From IMG/VR virus record IMGVR_UViG_3300042556_002125, positions 1 to 24,932 of that record: a stretch of 24,932 nucleotides of DNA. The stretch is one strand, 5' to 3'. The notes under the pieces were generated by a model. That model was not told where the DNA came from. It searched no databases and was given only the letters and a program-made list of their open reading frames with translations. Source of the DNA: a virus. Position numbers and translations under genes: made by a program. The first letter of the stretch is position 1; each line of letters begins with the position of its first letter. This document shows positions 8,200 to 13,133 of the stretch, one piece after another.

Positions 8200-8367
8200 A
8201 TGAGCTACCTACTTGCGAGACTCAAAGAGAAGTCCACTTATTCGGGCCTACTGGCCCTGCTTTCGGCCCTCGGTCTGGCCGTTGATCCCGAACAGTTCAG
8301 CGCCATCGCCGCCGCCGTGATGGCGCTGGTGGGCGTCTTTGAGGTCTTCCGCCGGGAGGCCAAGTAG
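8200..8367 (+). CDS. Small holin-like membrane protein
   Basis: A 55-residue protein, too short for a length-filtered gene search. It opens with MSYLLARLKEKSTYSG, followed by a hydrophobic helix (LLALLSALGLAV), the short polar turn DPEQ, a second hydrophobic helix (FSAIAAAVMALVGVFEVF) and a basic tail RREAK. Small phage holins often start with a similar amphipathic K-E-x-S-T-x-x-G segment, and this one lies directly before a lipoprotein and an amidase. It would make membrane lesions that release or activate the endolysin. Its stop overlaps the GTG start of the lipoprotein gene. Confidence is good from the combination of topology and place. Confidence 0.72.
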   Translation: MSYLLARLKEKSTYSGLLALLSALGLAVDPEQFSAIAAAVMALVGVFEVFRREAK

Positions 8368-8504
8368 TGCGCGCCGTCATCTTGGCGCTGGCCGCGCTGG
8401 CTCTCTGCGGCTGCGAGGGAACCAAGCTCAACTTGGGCTACGACTTCAACGCAAAGAAGTTTTTCGCCGAGATCGAGCAGCCGTTAAGTGGCCACAAGAA
8501 GTGA
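8367..8504 (+). CDS. Tiny lipoprotein, possible outer-membrane spanin (Rz1-like)
   Basis: A 45-residue protein starting at GTG 8367, inside the holin stop (TAGTG). The N-terminus is a lipoprotein signal: MRAVILALAALALCGC, with a lipobox-like LCGC so that Cys16 would be lipidated. The mature part (~30 residues, EGTKLNLGYDFNAKKFF...) is short and polar. In lysis cassettes of phages infecting Gram-negative hosts, an outer-membrane lipoprotein with an inner-membrane partner disrupts the outer membrane. No clear inner-membrane partner is visible here, and Rz1 proteins are usually Pro-rich, which this is not. The lipoprotein nature is well supported; the spanin role is inferred. Confidence 0.58.
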   Translation: MRAVILALAALALCGCEGTKLNLGYDFNAKKFFAEIEQPLSGHKK

Positions 8505-9142
8505 ACCCGCTAAAATGGTTCAATCATTTATTCGCGGTCTTTCGCGCTGGCCCACCGTCGATCTCGCGGAACTTATCCACGCCATCCAAGCTATCCTTGA
8601 AAAGCGAGCCAAAGAAGCCGAGCGCGCCACTAAAAAGCGCCCCCGCCACAAAGGCGAAAAGCCGTAGCGGATACCCGGAGAAACTTCTCAACACGCCGAA
8701 CGTCTCGCGTGGCAAGCGCATCAAGCCACAGGCCATTGTGCTGCATCACACTTCGGGCAGCTACGCGGGCAGCGTGGCATGGTGCATGAACCCTGCCAGC
8801 CGCGTGTCTTACCATTGCATCGTAGCAAAGGACGGACGGCGCTCCACGTTGGCCGATCCAGACGAGCGCACATGGCACGCCGGGCGCAGCGAATGGCGCG
8901 GCAAGCGCGACTTGAACAGTTGGAGCATCGGCGCGGCCTTTGAAGGTGACACCTACAAGCGGCCACTTAGCGAGGACGAGATGGCGAGCATGGCGGAATA
9001 TCTGCTGCCGCTGATGAAGCAATACAACTTGGCCCTTGGCGATGTGACCGACCACCGCACCGTTAGCCCCGGCAGAAAAGATGACCTGAACCCCGTCGAG
9101 TTTACGCGCTTCAAAAAGTATCTGGCCGCGCGGTTGGCATAG
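8501..9142 (+). CDS. Endolysin, N-acetylmuramoyl-L-alanine amidase (Amidase_2 fold)
   Basis: The 213-residue endolysin cleaves the amide bond between N-acetylmuramic acid and the peptide stem. The catalytic domain runs from ~residue 74 to the end: VLHHTSG (zinc ligand among His82-83), WHAG (His126), and DHRTVSPGRKDDLNP with zinc ligands His185 and Asp195 and catalytic Lys193. Residues 1-73 are a Pro/Ser/Lys-rich linker with a short hydrophobic start and no clear wall-binding domain. I chose GTG 8501, overlapping the lipoprotein stop as GTGA; the frame opens further upstream but only inside lipoprotein coding. The linker region also encodes a different, more protein-like frame (8515-8667), so the true N-terminus is uncertain. 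The domain call is secure. Confidence 0.85.
   Translation: MNPLKWFNHLFAVFRAGPPSISRNLSTPSKLSLKSEPKKPSAPLKSAPATKAKSRSGYPEKLLNTPNVSRGKRIKPQAIVLHHTSGSYAGSVAWCMNPASRVSYHCIVAKDGRRSTLADPDERTWHAGRSEWRGKRDLNSWSIGAAFEGDTYKRPLSEDEMASMAEYLLPLMKQYNLALGDVTDHRTVSPGRKDDLNPVEFTRFKKYLAARLA
8515..8667 (+). CDS. Alternative-frame ORF inside the amidase 5' end
   Basis: A 50-codon frame, ATG 8515 to TAG 8665-8667, lies +2 relative to the amidase frame. Its product reads as an amphipathic helix rich in Ala, Glu, Lys and Arg (VDLAELIHAIQAILEKRAKE...) with a basic tail, while the amidase frame here is low-complexity Pro/Ser/Lys. This contrast suggests the 8515 frame is, or once was, the selected one. Possibilities are an overlapping small lysis gene, a frameshift fusion to the amidase, or chance. 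It has no membrane segment, so it is not a typical inner-membrane spanin. Confidence 0.4.
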   Translation: MVQSFIRGLSRWPTVDLAELIHAIQAILEKRAKEAERATKKRPRHKGEKP

Positions 9143-9204
9143 CTTCTGCTCAATAGTTCAAGCGTGGCTTTAACTACTGCACAAAAAATGAAAGGAGGAC
9201 ACCC

Positions 9205-9336
9205 ATGCACCGACTACCCGACAACGGCATCGTTTACGGGCCGTATGGCGCAATCGGCTTTGTCCAGCGCATCGAAGCGAGGAAGTCTGCGGACTTTTTC
9301 GCGGCGTTGAGTTGGTTTCTAAAGCTGTTTGCGTAA
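9205..9336 (+). CDS. Small protein with a strong ribosome-binding site
   Basis: A 43-residue protein of unknown function. It begins at ATG 9205, preceded by AAAGGAGG, one of the best Shine-Dalgarno sites in the window, with 6-7 nt spacing. The sequence starts MHRLPDNGIVYGPYGAIGF and ends in an amphipathic helix (SADFFAALSWFLKLFA) that could touch the membrane. It lies 62 nt after the amidase and ends just before two inverted repeats, so it is the last gene of the rightward late block. The strong site suggests high expression. A lysis accessory role is possible but only from position. Confidence 0.55.
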   Translation: MHRLPDNGIVYGPYGAIGFVQRIEARKSADFFAALSWFLKLFA

Positions 9337-9351
9337 ACAAAAGCGCCGTTT

Positions 9352-9380
9352 GCTATACACAAACACCATTAGTGTATAGC
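9352..9380 (+). terminator. 9-bp perfect inverted repeat after the late block
   Basis: GCTATACAC (9352-9360) and GTGTATAGC (9372-9380) are perfect inverted repeats around an 11-nt loop. They lie 16 nt after the stop of the 9205 gene, between convergent gene blocks. No T-run follows, so this is either a weak terminator or a protein-binding site; the symmetry alone cannot tell. Confidence 0.4.
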
Positions 9381-9390
9381 GAAGTTCACA

Positions 9391-9420
9391 AAGGGAGGGG
9401 GCAATTTGCCTCCTTCCCTT
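9391..9420 (-). terminator. Imperfect G/C-rich hairpin between convergent blocks
   Basis: AAGGGAGGGGGC (9391-9402) can pair with GCCTCCTTCCCTT (9408-9420) with one bulge and one mismatch around a 5-nt loop. On the minus strand it begins at the stop of the 9571 gene and would end transcription of the leftward operon; it could also stop rightward late transcripts. The T-tract is short on both strands. Confidence 0.45.
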
Positions 9421-9571
9421 AGCGCCATCCCAAAGCAATCGCCATAAAACCCGCGTTCGCGCAGGCATAGAACAGGAAGCACGTTCCGAGGGCTGGCTGG
9501 CCTTGGCTCCAGAATCCGTAGGCCGTCAAAAGATAGCAGACGGTGGTGATGACGAGGGGCCAGAAAGTCAC
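9419..9571 (-). CDS. Small two-helix membrane protein, last gene of leftward operon
   Basis: A 50-residue minus-strand protein starting at GTG 9571, in a GTGA overlap with the metalloprotease stop. It has two likely membrane segments, ~residues 2-20 (TFWPLVITTVCYLLTAYGF) and ~28-47 (ALGTCFLFYACANAGFMAIA), separated by a short SQGQP turn. The overlap, the stop placed exactly at a hairpin and the clean membrane topology all argue for a real gene despite its size. As the fourth member of the operon with a phosphoesterase, a winged-helix protein and a HELTH protease, it could be a membrane effector or anchor for that system. Function is unknown. Confidence 0.6.
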   Translation of the reverse strand: MTFWPLVITTVCYLLTAYGFWSQGQPALGTCFLFYACANAGFMAIALGWR

Positions 9572-9912
9572 GAAGCCTTATGCCTCCCGATGCTGATCTT
9601 TCCGTCGTTGCATCGAGTCGCCGCCCACCGAACCACCGCGCAGACGAGCCGCTCCAAATCCCGAACGTGCGTCTCGTCGGTCGGCGGGATGCAGGCGTGC
9701 GTTAATTCGTGCGTCACAATGCCGAGTAAGTCGCCTTTCACAGCCGAAGGATTTAGCCAGATCGTCTTGCGGCGGTAATGGCAAAGGCCGTCGAGCTTTT
9801 CCTTGTCGGGCGGGCGCTCTACCCGAACGCGCCACCATTGGCCGTCGAGCTTGAAGCGCATTGTCGGTGCGGGTTTCTTGCGCCGACGTTGGCCTGTGGC
9901 GGGCTTTTTCAT
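9568..9912 (-). CDS. Small zinc metalloprotease-like protein with HELTH motif
   Basis: A 114-residue protein with a basic N-terminus (KKPATGQRRRKKPAP) and the motif HELTH at residues 68-72, the HExxH signature of zinc metallopeptidases. Preceding strands (RRKTIWLNPSAVKGDLLGIVT) place the motif in the usual context of short SprT- or ImmA-like domains, where a surface strand leads into the active helix. Acidic residues after the motif (DE at 79-80, E87) could give the third ligand. No signal peptide is present, so it acts in the cytoplasm. It overlaps both neighbours by 4 nt. Small HExxH proteins in lysogeny regions can cleave repressors (ImmA type), but no ImmA-specific pattern is certain here. 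Confidence 0.62.
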   Translation of the reverse strand: MKKPATGQRRRKKPAPTMRFKLDGQWWRVRVERPPDKEKLDGLCHYRRKTIWLNPSAVKGDLLGIVTHELTHACIPPTDETHVRDLERLVCAVVRWAATRCNDGKISIGRHKAS

Positions 9913-10166
9913 CGCGGCTTGTAGTGCGGAGTCGCTCGCGAAAAACTTCCCACGCTAACGCGGAATTTCTGAACCTCGCAGCGGCCAGCCGCTACGGCAT
10001 CGGCAAGCAGTCGGGCCATCGTGGGGCGGGTTCTGTTGAGCTTGTCGGCAAGTTGTTTGGTGGTGAACCAGCCGGGCGGCACAACGTCCGTCACGGCAGG
10101 AGCCGCGAGGGCCGCGCACCACTGGGCGAGGTCAGGGTCTTTGGTGGTCAAAATTTTTGACCTCAT
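9909..10166 (-). CDS. Winged-helix/HTH DNA-binding protein
   Basis: An 85-residue protein starting at ATG 10166, in an ATGA overlap with the phosphoesterase stop; the much longer upstream frame lies inside that gene and is not used. Residues ~33-66 (WFTTKQLADKLNRTRPTMARLLADAVAAGRCEV) form a helix-turn-helix in which T-T-K-Q-L-A-D-K-L is followed by the recognition helix, and a short wing (KFRVSVGSF) comes after. It probably binds DNA as a regulator of this operon or of the neighbouring lysogeny genes. A perfect 17-bp palindrome overlaps its codons 2-7, which could be its own operator or a coding coincidence. The N-terminal 30 residues are Ala-rich and unassigned. Confidence 0.62.
   Translation of the reverse strand: MRSKILTTKDPDLAQWCAALAAPAVTDVVPPGWFTTKQLADKLNRTRPTMARLLADAVAAGRCEVQKFRVSVGSFSRATPHYKPR
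10146..10162. promoter_or_regulatory. 17-bp perfect palindrome at start of winged-helix gene
   Basis: GGTCAAAATTTTTGACC spans 10146-10162: 8-bp arms around one central base. It covers codons 2-7 of the minus-strand winged-helix gene. The half-site TTTTGACC resembles the TTTGACA junction element. It could be an operator for autoregulation or an RNA hairpin limiting translation of this gene. Confidence 0.42.
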
Positions 10167-10903
10167 AGCGGGAGCCTGTAATGAGGGGAAAGCGTGACGA
10201 GATTGACCGTGCAGGCGTTGTCGCAGTATTCGCCGTAGGCGAAGCCATGCCGCCATGCCAAGGTCTGCCGCCGTCCTGCGGCATACTCCATGTCCAAGCG
10301 AGCCAGGCACCCGATGTTGTAGCCAATGGCATCCGCATGGACTCGCGCTGGTTCCATTGCCACGCGATGTGTGTGGCCGAAGACACAATGCGCGCCGATG
10401 GTTTCTGCCGTGTCGCGGGCCGCGCTGACGTTAAACAAAGCGCCGTGCAGAAAGGCCGTGCCGCCCAGATACCGCACCGAGTCGCGGGCCATGCCGCGAT
10501 AGGGGATGATCTCGGTTTTGTATTTGGCGAGGTTGTCGTGGATCTTCGCCATGACCGCGCCGGCGGCATAGGCCACGACCTGATTGGCGCTATGGGTCAA
10601 GGCAACGGCACGGGCCTCGTGGTTGCCGTGGAAATACATGGTGGGCCGCATCTCGTGGAGGAACGACAACCCGGCGAGCAGATCGTCCATGAGGGATTCG
10701 GCGCGGTCGGGGTCATCGGGGTCACGGCGAGCGCCAGCGCGCAGGCAAGCGAGGTCGATGGCATCGCCCAGGTGGATGCGTTGGTGCGGGTTGTAGCGGT
10801 CGAGGAAAGTCAGGAACGCTTCGCGGGCCTTCGGGTCGATGTCTGAACCGTGGGAGCAGGTCGCGGCTACCCAGCGTTTCCACTTTCGTGTAATGTTTGC
10901 CAC
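10163..10903 (-). CDS. Calcineurin-like metallophosphoesterase
   Basis: A 246-residue phosphoesterase that would hydrolyse a phosphoester using two metal ions. The motifs appear in order: CSHGSD at 16-21, HLGDAID at 44-50, FHGNHE at 91-96, a single His in LHG at 152-154 and FGHTHR at 175-180. The first motif is unusual, with Ser-His-Gly where Asp-x-His is expected; only His18 is kept. Cytoplasmic, no signal peptide. The start is GTG 10903, and 16 nt upstream lies a TTGACA on the minus strand, as in the late gene junctions. It leads a four-gene operon of overlapping genes ending at 9419. The substrate (nucleic acid, cyclic nucleotide or other) cannot be told from sequence. Confidence 0.75.
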   Translation of the reverse strand: MANITRKWKRWVAATCSHGSDIDPKAREAFLTFLDRYNPHQRIHLGDAIDLACLRAGARRDPDDPDRAESLMDDLLAGLSFLHEMRPTMYFHGNHEARAVALTHSANQVVAYAAGAVMAKIHDNLAKYKTEIIPYRGMARDSVRYLGGTAFLHGALFNVSAARDTAETIGAHCVFGHTHRVAMEPARVHADAIGYNIGCLARLDMEYAAGRRQTLAWRHGFAYGEYCDNACTVNLVTLSPHYRLPL

Positions 10904-10926
10904 GCAAGTGCGCGGCGTATGTCAAA
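10904..10926 (-). promoter_or_regulatory. TTTGACA junction element, minus-strand copy
   Basis: On the minus strand TTTGACA ends at 10920, and 16 bases (TACGCCGCGCACTTGC) separate it from the GTG start of the phosphoesterase at 10903. Spacing and orientation to the start match the plus-strand copies. It is the only copy outside the structural and lysis genes and the only one in the leftward operon. Confidence 0.45.
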
Positions 10927-10956
10927 ACCCTATGCCAAAGGCTCAAAATGAAACCA

Positions 10957-10967
10957 GAAAGTAACCA
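10957..10967 (+). repeat. 11-bp direct repeat, left arm near attP
   Basis: GAAAGTAACCA occurs at 10957-10967 and again, identically and in the same orientation, at 11111-11121. The two copies flank the tRNA-like segment at 11054-11075, 87 and 36 bp away. Direct repeats around an att core are typical of arm-type integrase binding sites. Confidence 0.4.
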
Positions 10968-11053
10968 CTATTCCGACTCTATGTTATCGCCCGATCTTCT
11001 CAATTTCCTGTGTCGGATGGCACCATTTGGAGCCACTCAAACCAAGTAGTGTA

Positions 11054-11075
11054 GATTCGACCCCCTCCGCCGGCA
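11054..11075 (+). other. Candidate attP core matching a tRNA 3' end
   Basis: TTCGACCCCCTCCGCCGGCA (11056-11075) reads as the last 20 nt of a tRNA: T-loop TTCGACC, 3' T-stem strand CCCTC, acceptor strand CGCCGGC and discriminator A. The upstream bases do not form the rest of a tRNA, so this is a tail only. Many phages carry such a segment as attP, placed next to the integrase gene as here (10 nt from its stop). The implied host tRNA would start GCCGGCG and have T-stem GAGGG. Confidence 0.58.
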
Positions 11076-11084
11076 TCTTACAAA

Positions 11085-12155
11085 TCAACGACTTACAGAA
11101 TTTGAGATAGGAAAGTAACCAGTTTTGAACCACTCGGTTGCGGCCTTTCTTTCCTGCATTTCAAGGTAGTTCTTGCGGACTACGGCCTCGGAGTTGCCCA
11201 TTTCTAAGGCCACCTGTGAGGCACTTTTCACGGCGGCGCATCGGTAACTTCCGAAAGAATGTCGCAAGCCGTTCTTCACCCACAGGGCTCCTTTTCTACG
11301 AAGGCGCTTGGCAAGATTGTCGATGCGGTCTTGCGGGGCAACCATGCCACCCGGCTGCGGTTCGCTCTTGCGTATCCATGAGGCGAGAGCGGGGAGGATT
11401 GGAACGAGGCGACGGCGTTTTGTCTTACAGATTTCGGGACGCACCTCGATGTGCTTTCTGCCGAGCTTGATGTCCTCCCATCGCAGTCCTTGGATCTCCT
11501 CGGTGCGTAGGCCCGCGAGGCCACCGATTGCCAGGGCGAGCCGCCATTCGCTTGGGGCGGCGGCAAGCAGGGCGCGGAACTCCTTCGGCGCGTAGATCGC
11601 CACAGGCTTTGTGTCCAAGGTCTTGGTGTGCGTCCGCTCTGGCGCGGTCATGCCGTCAGGGATGAGCGCCGACTTGCGCGCCCACGAGAAGAAGCTGACG
11701 AGGGCCGTGCGGACGTTGTTGTAGCGGCGGGGGCCAATAGGCAGGCGGTCGAGGTAGTCGCGGATCTGGTCGGGCGTTACCTCGCTCATGCGGACGGGGT
11801 GGGCCTTGGCAAATTTGGCAAGGTCGGAGGCCACAATGCGCGTCTCTTGCACCTTGCGATCATTGAGGTGCGCCATGTAGCGAGTCACGGCCTCGGCCAC
11901 CTTGGGCGACTCCAGTCGCGTGGCTCGCCATTGTTGGAACTCGGAGAGCAAGGCGGGAGTGATCTCGGCCAAGTCTGCCTTGCCCACCCGGATGGCTTTA
12001 AGTTGGGCGCGGGCCTTGTCGCGGGCGCGGTCGAGGTTTTTAGAGGTGCAAAGGATGCGCCGCCCGGCCTTGTGGGTGTGCCATTTCCAGCGTCCGTCAG
12101 AGGCCAGCCAAAGGTGGGCGGAAAATGATCCCACTTTGACCGTATCGGTTTTCAT
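11085..12155 (-). CDS. int: Tyrosine-family site-specific integrase
   Basis: A 356-residue recombinase that inserts and excises the phage at att. The N-terminal ~55 residues are an arm-binding-type domain; residues ~65-165 are the core-binding SAM-like domain (ITPALLSEFQQW...YNNVRTALVSFFSWA); the catalytic domain follows from ~188. Catalytic residues visible are Arg217 (AGLRTEEIQGLRW), a Lys in KTKRRR at 244-249, Arg298 (GLRHSFGSY) and Tyr330 (KNYLE). At the two usual His positions Asn is found: Asn295 in NGLRH and Asn321 in MGNS. Its stop is 10 nt from the candidate attP. It lies downstream of a ribbon-helix-helix gene on the same strand, which may share its transcript. Confidence 0.9.
   Translation of the reverse strand: MKTDTVKVGSFSAHLWLASDGRWKWHTHKAGRRILCTSKNLDRARDKARAQLKAIRVGKADLAEITPALLSEFQQWRATRLESPKVAEAVTRYMAHLNDRKVQETRIVASDLAKFAKAHPVRMSEVTPDQIRDYLDRLPIGPRRYNNVRTALVSFFSWARKSALIPDGMTAPERTHTKTLDTKPVAIYAPKEFRALLAAAPSEWRLALAIGGLAGLRTEEIQGLRWEDIKLGRKHIEVRPEICKTKRRRLVPILPALASWIRKSEPQPGGMVAPQDRIDNLAKRLRRKGALWVKNGLRHSFGSYRCAAVKSASQVALEMGNSEAVVRKNYLEMQERKAATEWFKTGYFPISNSVSR
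11111..11121 (+). repeat. 11-bp direct repeat, right arm near attP
   Basis: This is the second copy of GAAAGTAACCA, located inside the 3' end of the integrase gene. It is identical to 10957-10967 and is a candidate arm-type integrase site. Confidence 0.38.
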
Positions 12156-12174
12156 TCCCTAATTATTGATTTGC

Positions 12175-12187
12175 GGGGGGGGGGGGG
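12175..12187 (+). repeat. Run of 13 G between regulator and integrase
   Basis: Thirteen consecutive G occur 20 nt upstream of the integrase start (minus strand, read as C). The 12156-12254 gap holds nothing else clear. Such tracts slip during replication and are also prone to sequencing error. If real, length changes could alter spacing or transcript ends ahead of the integrase. Confidence 0.6.
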
Positions 12188-12254
12188 CAAAGTCAGCAGT
12201 TGTCCTACGCCCCCCGATATAAACCCCAGCGAAATGAAAACCATTCTTCACCTC

Positions 12255-12509
12255 TTAACGGCGCTTTTTCATGCTTGTGTCGGCCTTTGCTGCGCGGGCC
12301 TTCGTCTCCCTCTTAAGGGCTGCATCCGCTTTCTCAAGCTGTTTGAGCACTAACTCGTAGACATACCGAGAAAGGCTTTTGTTTTCGGCCTCGGCCAAAG
12401 CGGTGGCGCGCTTCTTAACGTCTGCCGGGAAGCTGACGCCCGCGTTTACGGAGTGCTTGCTCGGATCTTTTTTGGGATAGGCCACGCCTCCAACGTAGGT
12501 AAATCCCAA
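12255..12509 (-). CDS. Ribbon-helix-helix regulator, leftward member of divergent pair
   Basis: Up to 84 residues. The sequence SVNAGVSFPADVKKRATALAEAENKSLSRYVYELVLKQLEKA has the ribbon-helix-helix pattern: a short strand (NAGVSFP) and two helices joined by a N-K-S-L-S turn. These proteins bind DNA as dimers through the strand. The C-terminus is a basic tail ending KKRR. The start is either TTG 12509 or GTG 12485, and no good ribosome-binding site decides it. It faces a second ribbon-helix-helix gene across 83 nt, and the integrase follows on the same strand, a layout like a cI/cro switch. It is a good candidate for the lysogeny repressor. Confidence 0.65.
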   Translation of the reverse strand: MGFTYVGGVAYPKKDPSKHSVNAGVSFPADVKKRATALAEAENKSLSRYVYELVLKQLEKADAALKRETKARAAKADTSMKKRR

Positions 12510-12592
12510 TTCTTGTCAATTTTTGGGGTATAGGCAAAACACCCCATTTTATGCGTTGACAAGCTCTGACAAGACTTGATACACCTTCTCGC
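12510..12592. promoter_or_regulatory. Divergent control region with TTGACAAG half-sites
   Basis: The 83-nt gap holds GACAAG at 12558-12563 and 12568-12573 (10 bp apart, one helical turn) and an opposite copy CTTGTCAA at 12512-12519. A rightward promoter can be read as TTGACA (12556-12561), 16-bp spacer, GATACA (12578-12583). A leftward one can be read on the minus strand as TTGTCA (12572-12567), 15-bp spacer, TAAAAT (12551-12546). TGGGGT (12524-12529) and ACCCCA (12541-12546) form an inverted repeat. Ribbon-helix-helix proteins commonly bind such tandem sites. Confidence 0.6.
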
Positions 12593-12760
12593 ATGGCGAG
12601 AAAACCAGTTGCGGAAAACAAGAAGGCCAAGGCCGCAGGCATATCACTACCGGGGGATTTGATCCGCGTTGCGCGCAAGGCCGCGTTTCAAAAGGGCATG
12701 AGCCTTTCGTCCTACGTCCGCGTGCTGTTGGTTGAAAAATTAAACGGGGAGGCGGCGTGA
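12593..12760 (+). CDS. Ribbon-helix-helix regulator, rightward member (Cro-like position)
   Basis: A 55-residue protein with a basic start (MARKPVAENKKAKA), a short strand (AGISLPGDLIRVA) and two helices with a G-M-S-L-S turn (RKAAFQKGMSLSSYVRVLLVEKL), the Arc/CopG-type fold. It is the first gene of the rightward early operon and lies next to a good promoter (TTGACA, 16 bp, GATACA). Its stop overlaps the GTG of an excisionase-like gene. By position it would act like Cro, or as an autoregulator working against the leftward regulator. Which of the two maintains lysogeny is not visible. Confidence 0.65.
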   Translation: MARKPVAENKKAKAAGISLPGDLIRVARKAAFQKGMSLSSYVRVLLVEKLNGEAA

Positions 12761-12933
12761 TTCCGCAACTTGTCACCACGAAGGAAGCCGCCGAGATGCT
12801 TCGTATCTCGCGCAACAAGGTGAAGCTGCATCTGCCCGCCGTGAAACTTTCAGCGCACGGCACCCGCTATGACATAGCGGACATTCGTGCGCTCATCGAC
12901 AGCAAAAAGGAGAACACACAATGGACTACATGA
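12757..12933 (+). CDS. Excisionase-family MerR-type HTH protein
   Basis: A 58-residue protein starting at GTG 12757, in a GTGA overlap with the previous stop. The sequence LVTTKEAAEMLRISRNKVKLHLPAVKLSAHGTRYDIADIRALI is the standard small MerR/excisionase HTH: T-T-K-E-A-A-E-M-L, a turn, the recognition helix, and a Y-D-I-A-D-I closing strand and helix. It may direct the integrase towards excision or regulate early genes. Its position, straight after the Cro-like gene in the first rightward operon, fits either. Its end overlaps the next gene by 13 nt. Confidence 0.7.
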   Translation: MIPQLVTTKEAAEMLRISRNKVKLHLPAVKLSAHGTRYDIADIRALIDSKKENTQWTT

Positions 12934-13133
12934 CCATCATACTCGGAACCGTCGCCCTCGCGGCCCTCGTCGGGCTGGTGTGGATGGCTGGTTACGAACT
13001 CGGACAGGCGAACGCGCAAGACGCACCGCCGCGTCGGCCCACCGTGGCCGAACTCGTCAACGAACTAAAACCCCGCCGCCCCAAGGCCGCGCGCAACCGC
13101 CGCAAGGCAGCACGGAAGGCGGTGCGGGCGTGA
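12921..13133 (+). CDS. Small membrane-anchored basic protein
   Basis: A 70-residue protein with a membrane helix at residues ~4-25 (MTIILGTVALAALVGLVWMAGY) and a C-terminal tail very rich in Arg, Lys and Ala (PRRPKAARNRRKAARKAVRA). The start is well supported: GGAG lies 8-9 nt upstream within GGAGAACACACAATGG, the ACACACA leader shared with other early genes. It overlaps its neighbours on both sides. The basic tail could bind nucleic acid or the membrane surface. Function is unknown; superinfection exclusion and host takeover are only guesses from size and place. Confidence 0.6.
   Translation: MDYMTIILGTVALAALVGLVWMAGYELGQANAQDAPPRRPTVAELVNELKPRRPKAARNRRKAARKAVRA

Noticed and set aside
10181-10846. 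Long plus-strand frame opposite the metallophosphoesterase
   Set aside because: The minus-strand frame has the full set of phosphoesterase motifs; this frame is a GC-rich shadow with no recognisable motifs.
11020-11080. Complete tRNA gene
   Set aside because: Only the 3' end pattern is present; no D-arm, anticodon arm or 5' acceptor strand can be folded upstream.
11628-12128. Plus-strand frame opposite the integrase
   Set aside because: The integrase motifs are clear on the minus strand; this frame is a shadow.
12234-12353. 39-codon plus-strand frame (MKTILHLLTALFH...), signal-peptide-like
   Set aside because: It lies antisense to the 3' end of the leftward ribbon-helix-helix gene, has no ribosome-binding site, and its hydrophobic look can arise from the opposite strand of a Lys/Arg/Ala-rich tail.
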